Below are positions 1 through 7,337 of a DNA stretch of 32,816 nt, piece by piece. The notes under the pieces are model-generated. The model made no database searches. It saw only the letters and a list, made by a program, of their open reading frames with translations, and was not told where the DNA came from. Both the position numbers and the translations under genes were made by a program. The number at the start of each line of letters is the position of its first letter. Position 1 is the stretch's first letter. Origin of the DNA: an uncultured Muribaculaceae bacterium (GTDB taxonomy: Bacteria > Bacteroidota > Bacteroidia > Bacteroidales > Muribaculaceae); the NCBI GenBank assembly GCA_902494515.1, contig CABUTS010000027.1, positions 1-32,816 of the forward strand, in the 5' to 3' direction.

Positions 1-101
1 CCCCCCCCCCGCGAAATTTCATGTTAAGGATATTAAAAATTGATTAGTGATTAGTTTAAGGTAGCTTAGGTAAATTAAAACCCAGGTTTGTTTAAGGATG
101 A

Positions 102-140
102 ATTGAGGCCGGAGTGGAGCTTCTCCACTCCATCCTCAAT
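102..140. terminator. Long inverted repeat, possible terminator of an upstream gene
   Basis: A 9-bp perfect arm (111-119 with 123-131, 3-nt loop) continues, after a 2-nt mismatch, into a further 7 bp (102-108 with 134-140). The total is 16 paired bases. No clean T run follows on the plus strand, so it may be a factor-independent terminator of a gene outside the window, an mRNA hairpin or an operator-like dyad. Confidence 0.4.
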
Positions 141-295
141 TTCACAAACATTAACAACGCAATGCCTTGATAATTAATCGCTTGCGATTTTGGTGTTACA
201 ATTGGGTATTTCAATGATACGGATTTGTACACACTGCGATACATAAAAGCATTAAAATTTATTAATTAAGCTATATCGGAATTAACGCTTTCTGC

Positions 296-303
296 TAATT
301 TTG
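296..303 (+). promoter_or_regulatory. Bacteroidetes -7 box upstream of the first GH43 gene
   Basis: TAATTTTG matches the Bacteroidetes sigma-ABfr -7 consensus TAnnTTTG exactly. No good TTTG -33 element lies 19-21 bp upstream, as is common for activator-dependent promoters. Transcription would start about 310, giving a very short leader before the ATG at 322. The box overlaps the alternative TTG codon at 301, which argues against that codon as a start. Confidence 0.4.
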
Positions 304-321
304 CAACATCGATCATCAACC

Positions 322-2049
322 ATGAAAACCAATAATTATCTGATTTCCGTTTCTGCCGCCCTGGCGCTGACTGCAGTGAGCTGTTCTTCGGCCCACGCAG
401 GTTCCGAAGCCTCCGTAGAGCCCCAGAAATCCCATGCGATTTTCGGCTCGTTCACCTTCGAGGGAAACGATGACTTCTACAAGGCCAACCCCCTGAAGAG
501 CGAAAACGAGTTCTACAACCCCGTGCTTCCGGGCTGGTATTCCGACCCCTCGGTCTGCACCAACGGCAAGGGTGATTACTACCTTGTGACTTCCACCTTT
601 ACATATTATCCGGGCGTGCCTGTGTTCCACAGCCGCGACCTGATGAACTGGGAGCAGATCGGCTATGTGCTGAGCCGCCCCTCACAGCTTCAGAATCTCG
701 AGAAGCAGCATGTCAGCGGCGGCATCTTTGCCCCCGCGATCGCTTACAATCCCGCCAACCAGACCTACTACATGATTACTACTAATGTAGGAGCCGGGAA
801 TTTCTTTGTCAAGACCAAAGATCCGGCAGGGGAGTGGAGCGACCCCATCATGCTTCCGCAGGTCCAGGGTATCGACCCCGCTTTCTTCTTCGATGAGGAC
901 GGCAAGGGTTACATCGTAAACAACGACGACGCTCCCAACAACGCTCCCGAATACGACGGTCACCGCACCGTGCGCGTCGTTGAGTTTGATCCCGCCACCG
1001 ACAAGTGTGTCGGCGAGCGCAAGATTATTGTAAACAAGGGTTGCCGCCCCGAAGAGAAACCGATCTGGTGCGAAGGTCCTCATATTTATAAGATTAACGG
1101 CAAATATTTCCTGATGACAGCCGAAGGGGGCACCAGCCTCGGCCACAGCGAGGTCATTTACCGCGGCGACTCCCCGATGGGTCCGTACACCCCCTGGGAC
1201 GGCAATCCCATCCTGACCCAGCGCACCCTCGACAATTCGCGCGAGAATCCCATCACCTGCGCCGGCCATGCTGACCTTGTTCAGGGTCCCGACGGGCAGT
1301 GGTGGAGTGTGTTCCTGGCATGCCGTCCTCTCGAAAACAATATGGAGAACCTCGGCCGTGAGACTTTCATGCTTCCCGTGAAGTGGACCGACGACGGCTG
1401 GCCCTACATGACCCGCGAGGGTGAGGTCATCCCGATGGTTGTCTCCAACCCGGGCGCCGTGCGCGGCGAAAACCCGACTTTCGGCAACTTCGCCCAGACC
1501 GACGAGTTCGCCGACAGCACCCTGCCGCTCCACTGGTTCACCCTGCGCGGCCCCGCCACCGACTATTATTCGCTGACTCAGAATCCCGGATTTCTGACAA
1601 TCAAATGCGCGGATGTAAACTCCACCGAGAAGGCCGTGCTCCCGTTTGTTGCCCGACGCATCAATCACCACAAATATACCGCCACGACCGACCTGACTTT
1701 CGTGCCCGAGAATGAGACGCAGTGCGCCGGAATGCTCCTGTTCAAGGATGAGACCAACCAGTATTTCCTGGGCAAGGACCTGAAGGCCGACAAGCAGCGC
1801 GTGGTGCTCCGCAAGATCACTGATAACGGTCCGATTGAGATGATTGCCGCCGAGCTGCCCGACGGCAACAAGACCCTCGGCCTCCGCATCGTCAGCAACG
1901 GCATGACGCTCGACTTCCAGTATTCCGCCGACGGCGGTCAGACTTGGGAGAACCTCAGCCGCGGCCAGGATGCCGGCTTCCTCTCCACCGCCAAAGCCGG
2001 CGGCTTCACCGGAACCACCCTGGGGCTCTACGCCTCCAACGCCAAATAA
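322..2049 (+). CDS. GH43 beta-xylosidase / alpha-L-arabinofuranosidase, lipoprotein
   Basis: A 575-residue glycosidase predicted to remove xylose or arabinose from xylan fragments. The N-terminus is a lipoprotein signal (hydrophobic run ending AVS-Cys21), so it is membrane-anchored. The five-bladed GH43 propeller spans about residues 65-365, with the three expected acids: Asp75 (YSDPSV), Asp185 (GIDPAFF) and Glu251 (WCEGPH). Residues about 385-575 form a second beta-rich domain like the concanavalin-type C-terminal domain of many GH43 enzymes. A subfamily near GH43_11/12 is a guess. The ATG at 322 is chosen over the in-frame TTG at 301 because it gives a clean signal peptide and leaves the -7 box outside the gene. 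It is the first gene of the locus, 198 bp before the first susC-like gene, and may have its own promoter. Confidence 0.92.
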   Translation: MKTNNYLISVSAALALTAVSCSSAHAGSEASVEPQKSHAIFGSFTFEGNDDFYKANPLKSENEFYNPVLPGWYSDPSVCTNGKGDYYLVTSTFTYYPGVPVFHSRDLMNWEQIGYVLSRPSQLQNLEKQHVSGGIFAPAIAYNPANQTYYMITTNVGAGNFFVKTKDPAGEWSDPIMLPQVQGIDPAFFFDEDGKGYIVNNDDAPNNAPEYDGHRTVRVVEFDPATDKCVGERKIIVNKGCRPEEKPIWCEGPHIYKINGKYFLMTAEGGTSLGHSEVIYRGDSPMGPYTPWDGNPILTQRTLDNSRENPITCAGHADLVQGPDGQWWSVFLACRPLENNMENLGRETFMLPVKWTDDGWPYMTREGEVIPMVVSNPGAVRGENPTFGNFAQTDEFADSTLPLHWFTLRGPATDYYSLTQNPGFLTIKCADVNSTEKAVLPFVARRINHHKYTATTDLTFVPENETQCAGMLLFKDETNQYFLGKDLKADKQRVVLRKITDNGPIEMIAAELPDGNKTLGLRIVSNGMTLDFQYSADGGQTWENLSRGQDAGFLSTAKAGGFTGTTLGLYASNAK

Positions 2050-2078
2050 CGGCGCCGGCAAGCCGGCTGAACAGTAAC

Positions 2079-2163
2079 AAAAAAGCAGCAGGCCATCCGG
2101 GCTCCCCAGCGCGACCCTCCGGATCCACTCCCCTCCGGAACCGCGGCAAAAAAGCAGCAGGCC
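2079..2163 (+). repeat. 16-bp direct repeat pair in the GH43-susC spacer
   Basis: AAAAAAGCAGCAGGCC occurs at 2079-2094 and again, identical, at 2148-2163, a 69-bp period. The bases after each copy also resemble one another (CCGGATCC at 2119-2126 and 2165-2172, each leading into a CT/CC-rich run). The 198-bp spacer (2050-2247) otherwise shows a GCCGGC repeat right after the GH43 stop and no clear promoter. It could be a decayed tandem duplication or paired RNA elements in the leader of the uptake operon. Confidence 0.6.
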
Positions 2164-2247
2164 CCCGGATCCGCTCCACCCCCGTCCTCTATATATCTGA
2201 ACCTAAAACAACAAACCAATAACAATATCACCTTTAAATCAAACGCA

Positions 2248-5200
2248 ATGAAAAATGTAAAGAACAACATTCATTACATTCTCATGCTGATTGTAGTGTG
2301 CCTGAGCGGTACGGCGGCTTCACTGGCCGCTGTCGTGACCGGCACGGTTTCCGATGATACGGGCGAACCGCTCATCGGTGCCACCGTGCGGCTCGAAGGC
2401 AGCAAGGTCGGTGTCGCCACCAATATCGACGGCGAATACCGGCTCGAGGTGCCCGACCTGCAGAAGGCCGTGATCTCTTTCTCCTACATCGGCATGAACT
2501 CCCAGAAGGTCAAAGTCAATGGCCGGAAGGTAGTTAACGTAACCCTGACGGCGTCTGCCAACGTGATGGAAGAAGTCGTGGTTGTCGGCTACGGCCAGCA
2601 GAAGAAAGCCTCCGTTGTGGGCGCTATCTCGCAGACCACAGGCGAAACCCTGCAGCGTGCCGGCGGTGTCTCCAGCATCGGCGCCGCCCTGACCGGTAAC
2701 CTCCCCGGCGTGGTCACCATGTCCTCCTCCGGTATGCCCGGCGACGAAGACCCCAAAATCGTGATCCGCGGCCAGACTTCCTGGAACGGCAGTGATCCTC
2801 TGATTCTGGTCGACGGTATCGAGCGCCCCATGTCGTCGGTCGACATCGGTTCTGTGCAGTCCGTTTCGGTGCTGAAAGACGCCTCCGCCACCGCCGTCTA
2901 CGGTGTTAAGGGTGCCAACGGCGTAATCCTCATCACCACCAAGCGCGGTAACGAAGGCCGCGCAAAAATCTCCGTCGGAGCCAACATGACCATCAAGTCG
3001 GCATCGCAGCTCCCCGGCACCGAGGGTTCCCCCGAAGCCCTCTATATGCGTAACCGCATCATCGAGCGCGAGCTCGGCCTCACCCCCGACTCCTGGCTGA
3101 GCATCACCCCTATGAGCGTCATCGACAAGTATGCTCATCCGGCAAATCTCGAGGAAGCCGAACGTTACCCCAACGTCGACTGGGCCGACGCCCTCTTCAA
3201 GTCTACCGCGATGGCCTACAACCCCAACATCAACATCAGCGGCGGTACTAAGGTCGTTAAATACTTCGCCTCGATCGACTTCCTGCATGAAGGCGACCTT
3301 TTCCGCGAATATGAGACCGGCCGCGGCTACAAGGGCGGTTACGGCTTCAACCGCGTGAACGTCCGCTCGAACCTCGACTTCCAGATCACCAAGTCTACGG
3401 TGTTCAAGATGAATATCTCCGGTTCGCACGGCGAAAAGAAATCCCCCTACAACGTGGCCGATGACTCCTTCGGCGCCACCCAGCTCTGGCAGGCCGCCTA
3501 CAGCGCTCCCGCCGACGCCTTCATCCCCCGTTATTCCGACGGCACCTGGGGCTACTATCCCGCTAACACCCAGGGTGCTCCCAACTCCATGCAGGGTCTG
3601 GCAACCGGCGGTGTAGAATACACCACCACCACCCGCATCAACACCGACTTCACCCTCGAACAGGACCTCTCCTTCATCACCAAGGGCCTCCGCGCCAGCG
3701 CCACAGTCTCCTGGGACAACGTCTTCGTCGAAGCCAACCGCGGTATCTGCGAGAACTGGTACACGCCGCAGTATAAGTGGATTGATCCCGCCACCGGCGA
3801 AACTACCTGGGCTCAGCAGACCCGCCCCAACGGCCTGGACTTCGCTGAAGATATGAAGTGGAGCATCCGCGAAGGCGAAGCCCGCAACTGGGCAACCCAG
3901 CGCAACATCTTCTATCAGGCGCAGATCAACTGGGGCCGCAAGTTCGGCGAACACGACGTTACCCTGATGGGTGTGTTCAACCGCAACCAGCGCGCCACCG
4001 GCTCCGAGTTCCCCCACTACCGCGAGGACTGGGCCTTCCGCGCCACCTATAACTTCGCAGAACGCTACTTCGTTGAATACAACGGCGCTTACAACGGCTC
4101 CGAGAAGTTCGACCGCAACCACCGCTTCGAGTTCTTCAACTCCGGCGCCATCGGCTGGCGTATCAGCGAGGAGAATTTCATGAAATTCAGCCGCGGATGG
4201 CTCGACAACCTGAAGGTGCGCTACTCCATCGGTCAGGTCGGCGACGACAACATCTGGCAGCGCTGGATCTACTCCACCCAGTGGGCTACTGTCAGCCCCC
4301 TGACCCTGTCGGTCAACGCCGGGCAGACCTCCCCCTACACCTGGTACAAGGAATCGCAGATCGGTAACCCCGACATCCACTGGGAGAAATCGCTCAAGCA
4401 GAACCTCGGTGTTGACTTCTCGTTCCTCAACGCCCTCGTGGCCGGTACGGTCGAGGTCTTCAAGGAACGCCGCAACGACATCCTCGTGGCCGGTGCGAGC
4501 CGCGCCATCCCCTCGTACTTCGGCGGTTCCGCCCCGACGGCCAACCTCGGCCGCGTTTCGAGCAAGGGCTATGAACTCGAGCTCCGCGTAAACAAGACTT
4601 TCGCCAACGGAATGCATGTCTGGGGTAACTTCTCCATGACCCACGCCGAGAACAAGGTCCTCGACTTCGACGACCCCCAGCTCAAGGAAACATACCGCAA
4701 GACTCAGGGCTTCTCGATCGGTCAGGACCACATCATCTACGACGCCGGCTACGCCAACACCTGGGACGACGTCATCGCCATGACCCCCCACAACTCCAAC
4801 GACAACCAGCGCCTCCCCGGCCAGCCCATCATGGTCGACTATAACGGCGACGGTATCATCGACTCGGCCGACTCCACACCTTACGGCTACAGCTCCACCC
4901 CGCAGAACACCTTCAACGCCACCGTAGGCTGGAACTGGAAGGGCTTCAGCGTCTACCTGCAGTTCTACGGCGTCACCAACGTGCAGCGCACCGTTGTCTT
5001 CGAGTCGTACCGCGGCAAGCTCAACACCCTCTTCGCCGGTGTGAACTTCTGGTCGGCCAACGGCTCCGACATCGACCGTCCGCTCCCCGTCTGGAACTCC
5101 ACCCCCTCCTATTACAACGGATGGGACAACCGCTACAACCACTACGACGGCTCCTACATCCGCCTGAAGAATGCCGAGGTGGCCTACACCTGGGATTCCC

Positions 5201-5382
5201 GCAGCTGGATCAAGCATCTGGGCCTGTCGTCGCTCAAACTTTACTTCAACGGCAACAACCTCTGGGTATGGTCGAAGATGCCCGACGACCGCGAATCGAA
5301 CTTCGCCGGTACCGGCAACGCCAGCCAGGGCGCATATCCTACCGTGCGCCGTTTCAACATCGGTATCAAGTTTGACATTTAA
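2248..5382 (+). CDS. xusA: SusC-like TonB-dependent outer-membrane transporter (first pair)
   Basis: A 1044-residue outer-membrane porin that imports xylo-oligosaccharides with energy from TonB. A signal peptide (to about residue 28) is followed by a carboxypeptidase-regulatory-like beta domain (about 29-103), the TonB-box region around MEEVVVVGYG (107-116), the plug domain (about 120-240, with RGQTSWNGSDPLILVDG and YGVKGANGVILITTKRG), then the 22-strand barrel ending in the typical RRFNIGIKFDI. Its length is normal for the family. It is followed 15 bp later by its SusD partner. The order SusC-SusD-SusC-SusD-lipoprotein-GH10 matches the P. bryantii xusABCDE-xyn10C operon, so the symbol follows that scheme (unrelated to the xenosiderophore Xus genes). 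Substrate assignment rests on context. Confidence 0.95.
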   Translation: MKNVKNNIHYILMLIVVCLSGTAASLAAVVTGTVSDDTGEPLIGATVRLEGSKVGVATNIDGEYRLEVPDLQKAVISFSYIGMNSQKVKVNGRKVVNVTLTASANVMEEVVVVGYGQQKKASVVGAISQTTGETLQRAGGVSSIGAALTGNLPGVVTMSSSGMPGDEDPKIVIRGQTSWNGSDPLILVDGIERPMSSVDIGSVQSVSVLKDASATAVYGVKGANGVILITTKRGNEGRAKISVGANMTIKSASQLPGTEGSPEALYMRNRIIERELGLTPDSWLSITPMSVIDKYAHPANLEEAERYPNVDWADALFKSTAMAYNPNINISGGTKVVKYFASIDFLHEGDLFREYETGRGYKGGYGFNRVNVRSNLDFQITKSTVFKMNISGSHGEKKSPYNVADDSFGATQLWQAAYSAPADAFIPRYSDGTWGYYPANTQGAPNSMQGLATGGVEYTTTTRINTDFTLEQDLSFITKGLRASATVSWDNVFVEANRGICENWYTPQYKWIDPATGETTWAQQTRPNGLDFAEDMKWSIREGEARNWATQRNIFYQAQINWGRKFGEHDVTLMGVFNRNQRATGSEFPHYREDWAFRATYNFAERYFVEYNGAYNGSEKFDRNHRFEFFNSGAIGWRISEENFMKFSRGWLDNLKVRYSIGQVGDDNIWQRWIYSTQWATVSPLTLSVNAGQTSPYTWYKESQIGNPDIHWEKSLKQNLGVDFSFLNALVAGTVEVFKERRNDILVAGASRAIPSYFGGSAPTANLGRVSSKGYELELRVNKTFANGMHVWGNFSMTHAENKVLDFDDPQLKETYRKTQGFSIGQDHIIYDAGYANTWDDVIAMTPHNSNDNQRLPGQPIMVDYNGDGIIDSADSTPYGYSSTPQNTFNATVGWNWKGFSVYLQFYGVTNVQRTVVFESYRGKLNTLFAGVNFWSANGSDIDRPLPVWNSTPSYYNGWDNRYNHYDGSYIRLKNAEVAYTWDSRSWIKHLGLSSLKLYFNGNNLWVWSKMPDDRESNFAGTGNASQGAYPTVRRFNIGIKFDI

Positions 5383-5397
5383 TCCACCCGATCCAAA

Positions 5398-7311
5398 ATG
5401 AAAAAGATTTTTAAATATACAGCTTCACTGGTCGTGGCACTTCTGGCCGGCGGCATGTCGTCGTGCACGGATTACCTCGACAAGGCCCCCGAAAGCGAAA
5501 TCTCGGCCGACGAAGCATTCAAGAACTTCCGCAATTTCCAGGGGTTCGTGGAGGAGATGTACTTCTGCATACCGAACTTCACCACCGGCTACTGGAACAA
5601 CTCCTTCAACTGGGGCGACGACGAAATCATCAATGTCGGCATCGACTACATGATGGGCTACAAGGTCGACCAGGGTGACTTCTGGGGCTGGCAGTCAGAG
5701 TTCGACGGCTGGCAGTGCGGCTTCATGGACATCAGCAGTTTCGCAACCAACTACTACCCCGACGCCGTCGCCAACCGCCCGACCATGTGGCAGGGATGCT
5801 GGTACGGCATCCGCAAGGCCAACATCGGTCTGGCCAACATCGACCGCCTCACCGAGGCTACCCAGGAGCAGAAGAACATCATCCGCGGCCAGCTCCTCTT
5901 CTTCCGCGGCTACTTCCACTTCACCCTGATGCAGTACTTCGGCGGTCTGCCTTATATCAATGAGGTACTGGCCGGCGGCAAGCTGACCCTCCCCCGCCTG
6001 TCGTATCACGAATGTGCCGAACTGGCCGCCGCCGACCTCCGCGAGGCCGCCGACCTACTCCCGATCAACTGGGACAACACCACCACCGGCGCCCCCACCC
6101 GCGGCAACAACGACCTGCGCATCAACAAGATCATGGCCCTCGGTTACCTCGGCAAGAATCTTCTCTGGGCCGGCAGCCCCCTGATGAACTGGGAATCCAC
6201 CGGTTCGCAGAGCTACAACGCTGACTTCTGCAAGCGTGCCGCCGAGGCTTTCGGCGAACTCCTGGCACTCGTGGAGAGCGGCCAGACCCAGTACTCGCTG
6301 GTTGACTTCGCCGATTACAAGGAACTCTTCCTCACCCACGGTAAGGGGGGTATCATGCCCGGCCTGACCGAGGCTATCTTCCGCTGCCCCGTCATCGACT
6401 GGAACCGCTCCAACTGGGGCCAGACCAACGACTACGCTCCCAAGGCCATCACCAACACCGGTGTGATCTTCCAGCCCACCGCAAACTATGTCAACTTCTA
6501 CGGCATGGCCAACGGTCTGCCCCTCGACGATCCCGACTCCGGTTTCGACAAGCAGCACCCCTGGAAGGACCGCGATCCCCGCTTCTACCACGACATCCGT
6601 TTCGACGGCTGCCAGCTTGAGCTCGGTCTGAACCCCGCGGCCGACCCCGTGCGCTACGCTCCCCTCTACACCGGCGGCAAGCTCCGCAACGCCATCGAGG
6701 GCAGCCGCACCGGCTATCTCAACTATAAGTTCGTCCGCGACGACTTCAACCAGTGGGACAACCAGGGTTCCGGCAACTGGGGCCAGCACAACCACATGCT
6801 CATCCCCTACATGCGTCTGGCCGACATCTACCTGATGTATGCCGAAGCAGCCTGCCAGGCCTCCGGCGCCCCGATGGGCAAGTCGTCGAACTGCAGCCTC
6901 TCGGCCGTCGACGCCATCAACCGCATCCGTCAGCGCGCCGGCGTGGATAACGTCAACGCCAAGTATACCGGTTCCCTCGACGCCTTCATGAGCGAGGTGC
7001 GCCGCGAACGCGCCGTTGAGCTCTCCTTCGAGGCCCACCGCTTCAACGACCTCCGCCGCTGGCTCCTGCTCAACAAGTATCCCTACAATATCAAGACTTC
7101 GCAGGAATTCAACCGCGTCGGCGACCTCACCGGAGTCGAAATCGATTCCTCCAAGGGCGTTAACCCGAAGAATCCTTCGGAAAACGAAGTTTCCGGATTC
7201 CACGAGGAAGTGATCCTCACCCGTAATTTCACCGATAAGCACTGGTGGCTCCCCCTGAAGGTCAACGACACTAAGATGTACGTTGAATTCGGCCAGAATC
7301 CCGGCTGGTGA
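5398..7311 (+). CDS. xusB: SusD-like glycan-binding lipoprotein (first pair)
   Basis: A 637-residue surface lipoprotein that forms the lid of the preceding SusC barrel and binds xylan fragments. The lipoprotein signal ends GGMSS-Cys23. It is followed by the usual SusD start TDYLDKAP, the TPR-rich N-terminal half (FFRGYFHFTLMQYFGGLPY at about 170-188), and the C-terminal RagB/SusD features RVRRERAVELSFEAHRF-type (about 552-570, read here as EVRRERAVELSFEAHRFNDLRRW in part) and a closing NPGW. Start codon 15 bp after the susC stop, so the two are surely co-transcribed. Function as SusD is well supported; ligand specificity is inferred from neighbours. Confidence 0.95.
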   Translation: MKKIFKYTASLVVALLAGGMSSCTDYLDKAPESEISADEAFKNFRNFQGFVEEMYFCIPNFTTGYWNNSFNWGDDEIINVGIDYMMGYKVDQGDFWGWQSEFDGWQCGFMDISSFATNYYPDAVANRPTMWQGCWYGIRKANIGLANIDRLTEATQEQKNIIRGQLLFFRGYFHFTLMQYFGGLPYINEVLAGGKLTLPRLSYHECAELAAADLREAADLLPINWDNTTTGAPTRGNNDLRINKIMALGYLGKNLLWAGSPLMNWESTGSQSYNADFCKRAAEAFGELLALVESGQTQYSLVDFADYKELFLTHGKGGIMPGLTEAIFRCPVIDWNRSNWGQTNDYAPKAITNTGVIFQPTANYVNFYGMANGLPLDDPDSGFDKQHPWKDRDPRFYHDIRFDGCQLELGLNPAADPVRYAPLYTGGKLRNAIEGSRTGYLNYKFVRDDFNQWDNQGSGNWGQHNHMLIPYMRLADIYLMYAEAACQASGAPMGKSSNCSLSAVDAINRIRQRAGVDNVNAKYTGSLDAFMSEVRRERAVELSFEAHRFNDLRRWLLLNKYPYNIKTSQEFNRVGDLTGVEIDSSKGVNPKNPSENEVSGFHEEVILTRNFTDKHWWLPLKVNDTKMYVEFGQNPGW

Positions 7312-7337
7312 TCGTAACCTATTAAAGAATCACATCA

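Larger units (their letters stand above)
1..321. other. AT-rich non-coding leader upstream of the PUL
   Basis: No convincing coding region is visible on either strand. The stretch is much more AT-rich than the genes that follow. It holds a run of at least ten C at the left edge, a 7-bp tandem repeat (tgattag twice, 41-54), a long imperfect dyad (102-140) and a -7 type promoter box just before the first gene. Inference: it is the regulatory region of the PUL, possibly also the terminator of a gene lying left of the window. The binding site of a regulator cannot be identified by eye. Confidence 0.6.

Noticed and set aside
1..10. Run of C at the left edge as a phase-variable tract
   Set aside because: It lies at the window boundary, its true length is unknown and no gene or promoter is attached to it here; it may also be an assembly effect.
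301..321. TTG at 301 as start of the first GH43 gene
   Set aside because: It overlaps the -7 promoter box and puts polar residues before the signal peptide; the ATG at 322 gives a normal lipoprotein signal.
2320..5217. 965-codon open frame antisense to the first susC-like gene
   Set aside because: It mirrors the codon bias of the sense gene (GC-rich third positions). Its translation is low-complexity and V/G/A/E/D-rich with no domain, and the sense frame is a clear TonB-dependent transporter.
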